A stretch of DNA of 64,000 nt from Dromaius novaehollandiae (lineage: Eukaryota; Chordata; Aves; Casuariiformes; Dromaiidae): positions 108,978,387-109,042,386 of the forward strand of contig NC_088100.1 in the NCBI RefSeq assembly GCF_036370855.1. Reading direction: 5' to 3'. The notes beneath the pieces are model-generated. The model searched no databases. It saw only the letters and a program-made list of their open reading frames with translations, and was not told the DNA's origin. Both the position numbers and the translations under genes were made by a program. This document shows, piece by piece, positions 50,166 to 62,968 of the stretch. Each line of letters starts with the position of its first letter. Positions within the stretch are counted from its first letter, which is position 1.

Positions 50166-52699
50166 AGATATGACATTTCCCAGCAGCTGGAGATGGGGCT
50201 CGGAGTATTGCCTAAGCTGGAGTGCTATCTTAATTGTCTAATTTATGAAAGTATGTTATATGCAAGGTGTCTGAGGTAATGGTGAAGAAGTAATCATAAC
50301 ACTTGAATTTCCTGATTTCTCAACTGCGATGTTGATTTAATGTTTTTTCAATACTGCCAGTCTCATCTAGCTGTTTTATGGCTCTCATCCCCAGCATCTC
50401 AGAACTGTATCCTGCCTTGTGTCATTGCTGGACTTCTGTTAGCTTGCTCTAGAAGAGATCAGGGCTCCCATAGGATGCCAGATTCTCATTTTGAAAAACA
50501 CTGAGCTATGCTGATTTAGACAGTGCAATTCTAGGCGCTTTCCTTGTGCACTTTGTCATAGAAAGCTTATGCTGGAGGTTCTCAAATGGAAGGCCCTTGA
50601 GTAAAGCTATAATCCTAGCTTGGAGCAAGCGGCAGTAGACCTGTCAGTAATACAGTGGCATGGGAAATGCTGCTGTAATTAAGGTTCGCTCAGCTTTTGC
50701 TTTATAAATCTCTGTAATAGAGGCTTTGTATGCTAGTGCAGCCATTTTAATTCATATTGTTTTGAAACTAGGTAATCAGATTGTCAGCTTCGGTGTGATC
50801 TTTTTCCATAAACGTATTTTGCAATGCATGCTTAAAATCCTCGAAATGAACTCATGTTGGTGGTGCTTTAAAAATAACAATCATGATTTTTAAAAGTGCT
50901 AACCCAGTTTGTTTGGGAAGTCTGTAAGCACAGCTGCAAAACCATGGAGAATGCACACAGTGGGCAAAAACTGGATTGTATTTCACTTGCTTCAGGTGAA
51001 CCAGATTTTACCTGAACTCTTGCAGACGATTTGTTCTAAAAGTCATAAGCTTAATATTTTTTAAAAATAGATCGACTGGTTATTATTTTGCAAAATACAT
51101 AAAAGATGTTTATTTTGAGGATGATAAACAAGACAGGATTCTAAATAGCTGTTAGTACATGGACTGGCATAAGGTCCCACTGAAGTCAGTTGCTGGGTAG
51201 CATTCACTGTGAGGCTTTTTAAACTTTTTAATCTCAGTATTATTGTTCTTTTTTTTTTTCAAGGCGGGGGGAGAGCAAAGCAAACATGCCTTGCAGTCCT
51301 GTGGATGCTTGTTTGCTTGAATGATTTCCTTAATAAAAAACAATAGAGAAATAAAAATCTGTTCACAGTTTGCAAAAGAAGAAGGAGCAAAATTTGCCCC
51401 ACACATCATTAAAAATGAGTAGCTCTCCTACCTGAAGGGTTAACCTACTGAATTATGGTATGAAGACTTCATAGCCTCTCAGATTTTTGCATCTAGGAAG
51501 AAATAGAAGAATTACTACTGCTCCCCTTTTTTCCCCCCTGCTTAATAGAGTTCCTGGGATTGTTCTACTTATTTTTAGGTAACATCAGTTAACTCCTTCC
51601 GAATTATTTTCAAGTTCATATTTATATCCAGACACAGCTACAAATTAAAAACAGTGGGTAGCACCCAGTGCTATTTTGAAAGCTGAAATGGTATCTTGAG
51701 AGTGAAATGAATTGTTAGGTAGTTGGCTCCAAGCTGCTAAGATCAGTTGGAGAATGCAGGGTTGAGACTTAGTCTAAGTAGCAGAAGCGAGCTATACTGA
51801 AACAGCTTTTCTGGCAAATCTTCCTCATGCATATTGGAATACAGGGAGATTTTGTTAATGGATGCCTGGACAAAGTGAACTATTTGGGGAAAAAGTACTT
51901 TAAAAATGTTATAACTGCAACTACACTAACTTTTGCTAATGTAAGAACTTTATTAGAAAAAAACCCCCCAATAACTCTACTAACACTATATTATTTTTTG
52001 GAGGCAAAGTATTAACACATATACCTCGTTGGTACAGCATTTGTTAATAACAGACCTGTGGTCTGCTGTATTATCTGGAACTACAAGTTACATGCAAGTC
52101 AGAGGGATGCTGGAAATGAATTGTTTTATTTCCAAGTCAGGTAACCTTTCTAATCCCCTCCTCAACACCCTGTCCCCAGATTTCAGTCCTTTTCCAACCT
52201 GTATATCAATTTTTAATTGAAGATCATTTTGGAAAGGAAAAATCAAAACATGCCAAGTTTTCTAATTTTTTGCCAAAGTTTTCTTTTAACACAATGTTTT
52301 TAACAAGTTTTCTTACTTCACCAAAGGTACTTTTAAAATTTGACTAATTTGAAAAACTGATCACTTTCAAAATGATAATTGTTAGTGAATGCATAACTCG
52401 GGAAGATTTAGTTCCAAATACCTTCCAGGTGTAACTTTAAGTATAGAATTCTGTGTTATTCCAGGCTTAAGATGAAGAAGTTCTGACTAAGTTGTGCGGA
52501 GATCAGCATAGTAAAGATGAGGTTATTGACATTTCAATGAAAAAAGATTGTTTGAATGTAAAGCATTTTCAGCAAAGTTTACAACCCAGATATTGCAGCA
52601 TAGTGCCCATACAAACAAGGAGATAATCAGCTACGCTCACTTACACATTGCAGGAAGTGTATATAACCCTGCAGCCTACCTTTTAGGGAGTATTATTAA
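50166..52699. other. non-coding DNA, no gene seen
   Basis: AT-rich unique sequence. The block 50670-50890 has a conserved non-coding look and is treated in the findings. A T-run adjoining GGCGGGGGG occurs near 51249-51272. Confidence 0.5.
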
Positions 52700-52760
52700 G
52701 CTCTGGTATCTGTGAACTCAAGGCAAGTCAATTAGTCCTCATGCAGTTCTGCAGGGAGTA
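52700..52760 (+). repeat. short MIR-like remnant
   Basis: 'gctctggtatctgtgaactcaaggcaagtcaattagtcctcatgcagtt' parallels the sense MIR block 'gctgtgtgaccttgggcaagttacttaacctctctgtgcctcagtt'. Short and diverged. Confidence 0.35.
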
Positions 52761-55700
52761 GGAACAACTAAAGAGTCCTCTTCCTTTTTGATCAGGTTTT
52801 GACTCCAGAGATAAGGAAAAGGGGAATGGATACTTATATAATACTTTTCGCTGGGACCAAGGGATAGGAATGGATAGGAATGGCAGAAGGAAAACCAGTG
52901 ATCAAACAGGTGGAAGAACGGGAAAGTATGAATGTATATCCTCTTTCAGTTCCTTCTCTTGTGATGTTAAGTACCATGCTTTTGAAGGTCACAATCACCA
53001 CCAACCTGTGGGCAGCACTGCTTGTCAAAATGACTAAACAAAGATTTCTTATTTTACCTGCAAAGTTGATTTTGACATAAGTGGGTTAGCAAGAGCTCAC
53101 TTCAGCAACTCCTCAGGTGGATCTGAGTAGGGGGTAGCCTTGCATAAAAGACAGTTGGCAGCTTGGATGAAACACTGGCAAAATCATTTTTACCACTCAG
53201 CTGCTTGCTAGGTACATGTATATCTGCATCCCAGCTTACTCCCGTACCAATGCATAGGGATGTCAAGGCAGGAGCTGTTCTCCCAGTCACTGTTTGTCCT
53301 TCCCTCCTGCTTCAATGTGGCTTTGGGTTTGTATGGAGTGACATGGTGGTTTAAATTTTGGTGCAAAAGGGTACCTCCTGACTGTGATAATCTGACCATG
53401 GTTATCAAATGTGGCATAACTAGCATGAGATAAAATTCTGGTGCACAAGAGACATGCTGAAGCTTTTCAAGACAAGCTCTGTAAGAAAGTCTGGGATTTA
53501 GATGCCCTGATGGGCTTGTTGAATAACACTGTATTATTAGCAAGTTAGCTAACATAAGGTAAGAGCATCTTTTTTTTCCTTAGCGGAGTGAAGAGTACTT
53601 CTTACATTATGATAGTGACACAACCAGGCAGATTTGTTTTTAAAACCAGATTTATGATCTAGCAGCATCTTTAACATTTTGTGTGTTCTCTCACTGCAGA
53701 TCTTACTGCTAAAACCATATGAAATGTTTTGAAATAAGGTTATGCATTTTGCCTAAGAATAAATATTGTATGTTTTCTCTCTGCAAGTTTTTTATTCGCT
53801 GGCTTCATCAAGAATATATAGTTCACAAGTGACCTTGTAGCTGAACAATAGCTTCTCAGCTACTACTGTATATTAATTCTTCCTTCAATAGTTTATATAA
53901 ATAAATCAATTTAGTTTAACAGACTAAATAAATAAAAGGTTTGTGTATTGCCATTATTTCAATAAGAGCTCTAGCTGAATTTTATGATCACCTTGGTACT
54001 TGTTCGGTCTAGTTGTTCAAACAGATATGAAAATGAATTCCTCAGAAATGATAGATTTTAATCACATAAAGTCTCTTCATAAACACTTGATTTGCTTTTT
54101 AACTTTAAAGAAGTTGGAGCATCAGCTCTTTGAAGTTCTGTATTGTATTAGTCTTCCAGCATCTAAGATTCACCACATTTTAATAGAAGGCATGGTTAAA
54201 AGCCGCTTACTGCTCCTTTGAAATGGTCAAAGTGCTGGAGTTAAAACTATAATTGCCCAGAAATCAAGGCGAAGGAAAGAATTATCCTGTAATGAAGGGA
54301 GGGTCTGCAGTGAGTGGCCTGCCTCCTACTCACAAAATGAATGATGAAAATGGTTACCTGTCAGAGTAGAAGCTGAGAAATCAGGATGAGATCATGGCTT
54401 TTGATAGATCCTTTCTGCTTTTCCATGTTAAATGTGTTGTGGTCACCCCTCCAGATGCCAGTGAAAGATTTTGTTATGTATTGGTATTGTATATGTATTG
54501 GTAGCAATCATGAAACAACAGCTACACTGACATTAAAGAATGATTACAGGCTTTGTCTTTATGTGGCTCAAAGAAGAATTGAAGCAAGAGATCACAGGGA
54601 ACTGGGGGGTTCAAAGAGCTGATTATTGAAGGAGGGCCTTTGGCCACCAGAACTGCAGCACTTCCACTTCTGCTCAGGGTCACCGCTAGGCATAGCAAAG
54701 AGAGGAACACGGCAGGGAAAGAACAGCAAACAATCAGGTGGTTTTAGGGCTCTGAAAGGCTTTGAGTTAATAGTTCAGCTGCCTAAACAGACTCTATCTT
54801 AGATCTGAACTCCTTCAGTTGTTATAGTTAGAGGGATGAACCTCGAGTTGTAGAAAACGCAGTGTGTATGTTTCATTTATTCATATCCCAAGCCAAAATT
54901 GTATCATATAAAAATTGTCGAATTCTGTTGTTTTCTCAGATGTAAACCCCTTAAGAACACCACTGAAGGCAGAGACTCATAAAGATTCAGATCAGTTTTG
55001 GCTCAACACTTCTGAAAAGGGTAAACTTTCCAGATGACATTGTCAAATAGTTGCTCTATGTATGGAAAAGACATTTGAAAGGAGGCATTTTTCCTTGGTG
55101 ACAGAAATATTATTTTCCTGTTTCTAGCTTGCTTTTTGGTCAGTTTTTATCAATAGAGAGTAAAAAAAATCCCACATATAGTAATTCCATCCGAATTACT
55201 GTTGTTATTGACAATAAAGCTTCCTGGGCCAGTTTTGTGTCATGGGCAAGTTCCCTATATAGAGAACATAAAAACCCTAGCCAGGTGTTCTTCTAAAATA
55301 TGAATTGGACACACACATATATACACATATGTATGCATATATGCTGCACAGACCATAGGCTGCATAAGCTGGACTTTACAACAGATACTGACTGTGCAAG
55401 AGAGGTGGAGGCTGTTTGCTACATGCTTTTCTTACTTCCATGAGGCTCTAGTGTTTATTGCAGCTATACACGCAACAATGTGTGCATAGGTACATGATGC
55501 TTAGAGAAAAAAAGAAATGCAGAAGCAAGGTTGAAGAAGAACATTGCGTTCATATGACTATTTCAAATTCCTTTGATATCAGTGGGTACCTTTACCCTTC
55601 TTTGGTATCCAAGGGAAAAAACCCAGCTGTCACTGGAAATGCACGAGCATGTGAAATTGCTGATTTTGAAGTTGTGCGATCCTTTCATTAAAAAGCTGTA

Positions 55701-58495
55701 TTTTAGAGGTAGGAAAAACAATAATTATTTTGTTTGAATGTTTTTTTTTAGCAATTTTGATCTGAACATTCGCTTTAAAGATTCTTTGAAATTTTAGTCA
55801 GAAGAGAGCTGGTGCAATTAGTTAGAATATTATTTGAAAAAGCATTTATGTGTCAAATCATACTTCGTAGAATTTGAATAAAACAAGTTCAAGTTGGATG
55901 GTGTATCCTGTGGTGCTTTTTGAAAAATATTAACCACCTTTATGCTGTATAAGTGCAAATTATTATTGCAAAGTATATTATTATACTGCATTATGCCTGT
56001 AGCTATAGCAGTATTCAGTGTACTGTAAATGATTGGGAAATACATCTCTACACAATAAGAATCACACTATGGTTTTAATTAAGTGATCCATTTCAGTAGA
56101 ATATGGATTACAACTGGATAATAGTCCCTATCAGCAAGATAAATGCTAATTCATAGATGGGAAATTATAGAAAATAAGTATCCAGGCAAAGTGGTAAACC
56201 ATTAGCTAGTCACAATGCTCAGTGTCAGTGACATTATTGCTATTGTATCTAACAGCTTGTGTAGAAATAAGAACGTAATAAGTGAAAGGTAGAAGTGGCA
56301 GGTGGACGCCATGTCGGAGTAAAGCAATTTTAACAGCTTTGAGAACATAAAAAGACTCCTTTTGATTTGGCCTTGAATCAAATGTTTTGTAGTGCTGAGG
56401 CAGCTAGAAACCGTTCTGTAATAAATAATAAAATTCTCTAATAAAGTTCTACCAAATTCTGATAGTCTCAGTGCTAATATAAACATCTGAGATAACTACA
56501 AAAACCCAAACAAGCTGAACGGGTTCCTCCTTGCCTTTTTGAATAATGATATCAGGTACATCAAAGAGTGATTATAATGAAGTGGTACCCAAGAAGTCAG
56601 CTTGGGAAAACATAGTCAATGTGGAGACAGAAAGAAATGGAGTGGTGTTTGATAAGCTGTAAAGAAAAAAGAGTCAAACATATCATGCACATACTAGCTT
56701 CATGGAAGTCTGTTTGATCATGGAAGTAGTGTTAATGCAGTCTAGCTACAAAGTTAACTAGAAGATATCCTTCAGCAAAACATACTGAAAATAGACCATT
56801 CCCTGAATCACCTGCACAATGCCTTCTTTTTATTTTATTTAACTATTTGTAGCACCAAATCTCAGAGTAGTGATTCTTTCACAGGAAACGTAAACCCCAA
56901 GTTAAGAAACACATTGCCTAGCTGTGGTGCTGCCAAATGCTTGGGTGCACAGGTGCTCCATCGGCCTCACTGGCGCCCCATTATATATAGCTGTTGAACT
57001 GGCAGCCAGTGTGATTTGAAAGGTTACCAGCTATTCCCTTTCATTTCCAGGAATCCTCCTTTGTTTTCAGGATTTCACGGGAATATGAAAGAGCTATATG
57101 AGCTAGCCCTGAGCTGCTTTCTGCTGGTTGGTAGTGTCAAGCTGATGTCCAGAGCAGCGGTCCCAGCACTGGGGGTCTGTTTTCCTAGCCGAAGGACTTG
57201 GTCATTGCCGAGCTGGTCACAGCTGGGTGGTAAATTTGGGATCAGCATGGGTTAGGAGAGGGGGATGGCTTTGGGAGCGAGGGGCAGGAGACTGTGCTTG
57301 GGGCTTGGGTCCCTGCTGGAGCAGATATGTTAGCCACGGTTCGGGGTCCCCATCTGCAGAGTGGAGGGCTGAGGCTGGGGCAGCGAAAGGATCAGACAGG
57401 ATCCTACAGGGGATGATGTGAGATCTTGCAGAGGAAACGTAATACTAGCAGCAGTAATCGCACTTTCTTCATGCTTCGATCGCAAAAAAATCTGCACTAT
57501 ATAATGATGAGAACTGTGGGTCTTATTGAATCTACTCTTGCCCAATAAATGATTTAGAAGAAATGCTGTACTATTAAGTTTTGTGTGATTACTGGAAGGA
57601 ACAACAGGTATAGTGAAGTTTCAGTTCTCCATGTAAATTACATTTCAAGTCCATTTGTAGGTGTTAAGCCTACCGTGCGATTTTTTTTCCCTTTGTTCTG
57701 AGTTAAATGTGAAGTTTTATGCTTGGCCTTTAAAAAAATAAACTGTTTCTTTGATTTGAGCAAAGCAAGGGCTATTAGAGAAGGGGCTGAAATGCAAAAG
57801 ATGATGAGATCTATGAGCTGTCTGTAACTTCAGAGAACAGCTATTTTAATGACTGCAGTTTGACACATTCAGATTTTTCTCTTCTAACTACCAACAAATG
57901 TTTTTGAAATTTGCTAGGTTCTCTTGGCCGTTGAGGTCACGAATGGACAGACGAGATGAAGTAACTTTTATTAAACGCTAATTAAAATGTGTGATATTCT
58001 TGCAAATGAAAGATGTAGCGACTGTGTCTGAAACATTCATGTCCTGAGAAAGGGGCTAAAACTGTAGCAGTGCCAGAGAACTTTGCCTGGTATAAGTTGT
58101 TTTGGCTGAAGTAAATTCAATCCACAACAGACAATCTAGAGTGCAGTCTGAGATAATCAGGAATACAATGAGCCATGCCAATTACACATGACAAGAAGTA
58201 ATTTATATATAGATCACTTTTGTTAACTGGACCAATTTTGATTCCTGTAGTAATTTAGAGATGTGATTTTGATCTCATGCGAATGTAGTTGCATTGATTC
58301 CTTGCTCGTGATTTTTCACCGGCAAAACTAAATCTAATGTTTTATCTAGAGACAACTGCAAGACTCCCAATATCAAAACACACCAGAAGAAAGCATAGGG
58401 CAGCTTGTCTGCGGTCTTACTGTGGGTGATCTGTTTCCTGTAAAGTACTGTTGACTGATATTTAGAAGAACTTAAATATGCTCAGCGCATTATCT
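52761..58495. other. non-coding DNA, no gene seen
   Basis: Mostly AT-rich unique sequence. It includes a 10-bp perfect duplication (GGATAGGAAT twice, 52862-52881), an alternating CACATATA tract at 55310-55345, a GC-richer patch at 57030-57440 and a conserved-looking block at 57900-58340. Overlapping frames on both strands at 52834-53555 look like chance. Confidence 0.45.
55310..55345. repeat. alternating purine-pyrimidine tract
   Basis: ACACACACATATATACACATATGTATGCATATATG, almost entirely alternating purine and pyrimidine. Microsatellite-like. Confidence 0.75.
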
Positions 58496-58530
58496 GAAAA
58501 AGCCTTTTCCACTCATTCAAAGGCTTTTTC
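58496..58530. repeat. 12-bp perfect inverted repeat, 11-base loop
   Basis: GAAAAAGCCTTT (58496-58507) is the exact reverse complement of AAAGGCTTTTTC (58519-58530), with TCCACTCATTC between. It could fold into a stable hairpin in single-stranded DNA or RNA. No flanking duplication or transposon signature is evident. Confidence 0.9.
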
Positions 58531-60784
58531 TACATCAAGTGATAAACTGTGATTCCTACCACTAGATCAGCAGATAGAGGACACTTAGCGTCTCTTTATG
58601 CTGCAGGTAAATTATTTACTCAGTATAAAATCCATCTGGCCTTGATGAATAACTGAAAGAATCAAAAATTTCTTTGAATTAGTAAAATATTATAAGAACT
58701 GTGGTCTGTGTAGGAAAGCAAAATTACATTCTGGGTTAGCAGGATAGAAATCTCTGTTTTTTCATTTATGACATGAAGATATGCAAATTGCACAGAGCCA
58801 GGTGCTTAACTGGAATATAAATGATCATTAAGTAGATTGGCTAGTAACAGTCTCACTTTTGGTATATAAACATGGGATAGGCTGGCTCCTTAATAGGTTT
58901 TCCCTCATTATACTTGGTGTCTTCACAGGAATGATAATGTTTAGTTTAACCCTCTGAGCTTTGTGAGGTAAGGGAAGGGTTAATTTGCCTGAAAGGTACT
59001 ATATCTGATAGTGTGGGTCTGAGACCTCAGGGAATATATGTTTCATAAAGGCGGTAAATACAAATTAGAATCACCCTATTCTTATTAATCGATATTCCTG
59101 AAGGCAAGTGATGTCCAAAGCTCTGGAGGACCAACTATGCATGAGGTTAGCTAAGATTTTACTTATCATGTCAGAAGATCTGTGGAACTCACATTTAGAG
59201 ATGCTGCTCTCTTTTATTAAAGAGTTTCCTTCTGGCTTGTATATTTTGACTGCTTCTAAGCTGTATTTATAGTTTACTGTAAGTGTTTCCTTATAAATTT
59301 GCCAGCTAGCAACAGTAAAATCAATGAACTTCAATGATTGCTACCAGCTTCCCATAAAGCATTTTTGTTTTGCTCTTAATTGGAATGATACAGGATCGAG
59401 TCTTCTTGAAACCCTGGAATAATAGATTATTCATGTCATCTTTCTTATAAAGAAAGTTAAAGTAAAGTTATTTACATGAATGAAGGCTTCTTTAATGGAA
59501 ACTTTCATAAAAAGTTCTAAATCAAAACCAAAATCCTAGAAATAACTTTATAAGACTTTCAAATTTGTCAGTAAATATAATCATGCTATATTTCAGACAT
59601 TACTAAACAACTTTCAAATTTTAGCCTGATTTCTTACAGAAATGACATGATTTTTTAAAATGTTTGTTTCCAATATTTTAAATACATCTTTTGATATGTT
59701 CCACATGCTTATTATAAAAAGCTTTAATTTACATAATTTTAGATACCTTATTTAAAAACAGAAAAGGCGTTTTGTTTTGTTTTATGTGGAGTTGTGGTCC
59801 CTGATCAGTGCAAATAATTAAACTGTGGATTTAATTAAGCTGTAGATGGAGATAAGGGAGAATTTATTACAGAAACCTGTGCCTCTGTTGCTGACTGTTT
59901 CTTGGTGCAAGCAGTGGTCATCTGCTTGCTTGCTTGCTTACTTACTTACTGAAGGTAGTCTTCTGGCAAGCCTGCTTTCAGGTATGTCTCTGACTTCCTT
60001 TTCCTTAATAGCATTCTTCTCTTCCAAAATATAAATGGCTTTGACGGCTTCATTCTGCATCACAAGCAGTGATAACTAGCTGCAGAGTTGCAAGGGGGTG
60101 CCTGCAGACAAAGTGCTTCCATTGCCAATGGCTTGACCACTCTGTTTTGGAAGTTCTTAGCAGCAAATATCAAGTTTGAATTATTTTCTAGCAGTTTTAT
60201 TATGAAAGCATTTAGTAAGAGGGTGATAGGTGTTAGGTATTGTAAGGCGGTTGTTCTGATGTGGAGGACTTAGCCAAAACAGCAAGCCTTTGTATTCAGA
60301 TGATTTGCATTCAACTTGGGCTGTGGTGCATCATTTTGCCTGCTGGGTAGGTACTCTAAAGGCCTACTCACTGGAGACCCTAGGCATAGGAATTCAAACA
60401 GCATTTGGACAATCAGTCTAAGCTTTTTTTAAAAAATATTTAATTTATGGATTGGAGCTCAAGTTGCCTAGAATCACCTTGGAAGAAATGGCAATATGTG
60501 GCAAAATGGCAAGACTGCATGTGACAGGCTCTCTAGGTGTTAGAGGAAAATTAAATGTTTAACTTTGGTCCATTGATTTGCACCTGTTATAAGGTAGGTT
60601 ACTGAAGACAGTTGCCCTTTCTCCCCCATTCCCTGAGTGTTGACCTTTGCTGGAGCAGACAATGGCGTTTAACCTCTGGTTGAATCTTCAGGCAGTGAAT
60701 ATCTTTTGCTTTCTATGTCTGTATTTAGGTCCTTACATCCAAGTGGCCTGAAATGCTGAACAGGTTCACTTCCTAAGGCAGTCA
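58531..60784. other. non-coding DNA, no gene seen
   Basis: AT-rich unique sequence with a small GCTT/ACTT microsatellite at 59922-59950. No exon recognised. Confidence 0.5.
59922..59950. repeat. tetranucleotide microsatellite (GCTT)n(ACTT)n
   Basis: About four GCTT units followed directly by ACTT units. The unit change within the array suggests a point mutation that was then spread by slippage. Confidence 0.9.
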
Positions 60785-60875
60785 TGACAGATGCTCAGCA
60801 TCTTTGAAAATTCAGCTGCTTGTATTTAAAAGCCAACATCAAGCACCTGGGTTTCAAAAAGTTTGGCCTGCCCAT
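60785..60875. repeat. possible ancient amniote repeat (GCTCAGCACCTxTGAAAAT type)
   Basis: 'gatgctcagcatctttgaaaattcagctgcttgtattt...caagcacctgggtttcaaaaagtttggcc' follows the order of an old reptile/amniote repeat. The remembered consensus is 'ggtgctcagcacctctgaaaatcaggcc...taggcacccaggtttgaaaattttggcc'. The agreement across two separated blocks makes chance less likely. The family name is not known to me. Confidence 0.45.
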
Positions 60876-61799
60876 AGCATAGCATGTGCTACTGGGTAGC
60901 AGGAAGAATAGGTGTACTACCTGCTTTGGCAGAGTAGTCTTTCATGATAGATGGTCCTTATTTTGGGGTTTATTGAAGAATTTTGTTTTATGCAGCATAA
61001 TGGGAAAGAAAAATGTTTTTTCAGCCTTTCTTTTTTAGGCAAATAGAGCCATTGGATGTCAGACTGGCTTGATTAAGAGAAGACAATCTACAGCACAAAA
61101 GAAACCAGGAAATTGCTTCACAATGTTGTTATAATACTGAATGAAGCGTTTTGCTTCTATTGGTGACTAAGGAATTTTATTTTATTGATTTTACTTTGTT
61201 TTCTGTTTAAAATTAATGAAGTTTAATTTTGTTTAATTAAAAAAATTCTATATATTTGTTGAGATGCCATGATCTCTTTCATTTTTATTTGATTTGGTAA
61301 TTAGAACCAATAGGAAGAAGTAGGCAATGTATTGGAATATGAACATTTTTCTTTGATTAAAATTGTGGTATTGCAGTGTATAATACAAACCTCATATAGG
61401 ATAGTATCTGAATAATGTGACAGGTAACAAATGCTGGCTATGACAATCTTTGTTGAAATTGTTGGAGCTCTGTTATTTCTTTGGTGATAACTCAGATGAC
61501 ATCAACTGACAATACAGAGAAAAATAGTCTGCAATTGGATTAGGTTTTGAAAAGGAAGTCATCAGAGAAGGAAAGCACAAGTGCATTGTTGATTAGGTGA
61601 GTGGTTTAGATGGAGGTTTGGGTTTGGGGGTATTGGAAATGCTGACACTGAGGAGAGAGGGATGTGTACTCTGGATCCTTTATTTCAATATAGAGAAAAT
61701 CAGTTTTCAGAGGAGTAACACAGTGAAAAGATTGCACACTGGAGCATTCCTTGTAAAATCAGGATGCAGAGTAGGAGAATGTCATTGCCACCCGAGGAC
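60876..61799. other. non-coding DNA, no gene seen
   Basis: AT-rich unique sequence, especially 61180-61260. The last part (about 61600-61799) may be an unrecognised 5' portion of the CR1 that follows. Confidence 0.45.
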
Positions 61800-62707
61800 A
61801 AGGGGAGAAAGATTCCTTCGCTGGCAAAATGCTAATGGTTGGGGGTCTAGATAATAAGCAAATGGGAATTCCTCACTTGTGAGGATAAACGAGACGTTAT
61901 TGGTATGACTGAGACCTGGATGAGACATGTGACTGGAATGCTAAAATCAATGGCTTAGAAAGGACCAGGTGAGGAAAAACTAATCAAACTGTCACTCTTT
62001 GTTGTGTATAACTCAGAAGTGAGTGACTGTAAAAACTTGAGTTGAGTCCCAACAAGTGAAACACATGGTGTAATATAATAGTAAGTAGTGCTGGTAGCAA
62101 ATGTAAAGGAAACCTTTCATCCTCAATCTCTCTCTGATGTATAGGAGACTGACCTGTACTAGCACAGGAGGTGTCATGTGGAACATGTTTGCCAGTACTA
62201 AAATATGTTTAGCTTCAGAAAATGATCGATGAGAGTTGCTTAAGTAAGCCTAACTCTGGGAAATTTTGTATTAAAATGGCACTCTGACATGTCTGTGGTT
62301 TTTGCGTGTGTGTGTTCTTTGTTTTTTGTTTTTTTTTTAAATAATCATAGAACACTTAAGAAATTCCAGAAGCAGGAAAAAAAAGCTGAGGTTTTGTCAG
62401 AGGGTAAATGGAATTACTGTCAGATAGTCTGGCATCCATCCCAAGTAAAGTTAGGAAATGGTTGATGTGAGACTTGATTGATGAAGAGTTTAAGGAGTGG
62501 AATATAATGAATGCTGATCTACAGGGATTTGTGGGAAGTAGACCTTAACAAGTTAGACATCACTTTTTATGAGGTTACATGTTTGGTTGATGAAGGCATC
62601 TGTAATAGATGTCTATAAGGGTTTGAACTCAGTAGTCCATGGCATTTTGATTAAAAACTAATATTGCCATGGCCCATTCTAAGTGGATTAAAAACAGGCT
62701 AATATAT
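61800..62707 (+). mobile_element. CR1 LINE ORF2 fragment, part before the nested LTR
   Basis: Sense-orientation, inactive CR1 retrotransposon. The endonuclease N-terminal region begins near 61815 (AATGCTAATGGTTGGGGGTCTAGATAATAAGCAA, the CR1 'N-x-R-S-L-x-N-K' block). The frame at 61893-61919 reads DVIGMTETW, the conserved endonuclease segment. The reverse-transcriptase region is clear from about 62440 to the LTR: 'ctgatctacagggatttgtggg', 'atcactttttatgaggttacatgtttggttgatgaaggc', and 'tccatggcattttgattaaaaact...taagtggattaaaaacaggctaa'. The frame at 62602-62661 reads VIDVYKGLNSVVHGILIKN then a stop, a decayed form of the RT block around the first catalytic Asp. Endonuclease and RT segments are closer together than in a full ORF2, so there is an internal deletion. 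Stops and frameshifts make it non-functional. Confidence 0.85.
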
Positions 62708-62914
62708 TGTGGCGGACAGATGAGTGAACTTTTGCCTTAAACATTTCTTGGTACATAAGGTGCAAGCAAACCAAAACCCCAAACAAGCCATCTGTTCCCA
62801 GCGGAAACAGGACTGAGCTGCTGCGACCCCTGAAATGGTCTCCCTGCGACCATTCGGGACACACCGAGCCTGCACTGAACCGGACCACGATCGGACAGAG
62901 ACTTTGGGACCTGG

Positions 62915-62968
62915 ACTGCAAATTACTGCCGCTTAACACAACTTTTATAAAACTTGCTTAGCCGCACT
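62915..62968 (+). other. 54-bp LTR segment present only in copy 2
   Basis: Inserted relative to copy 1 (junction 34181/34182) between 'gggacctgg' and 'ccctagttcagtg'. It contains TATAAAA at 62946-62952. It accounts for the whole length difference between the LTRs (1180 versus 1126). Whether it was gained here or lost from copy 1 cannot be told from two copies. Confidence 0.85.

Noticed and set aside
52834..53555. Cluster of overlapping frames on both strands
   Set aside because: Opposed frames over the same bases with no domain; typical of a stop-poor stretch and not of a gene.
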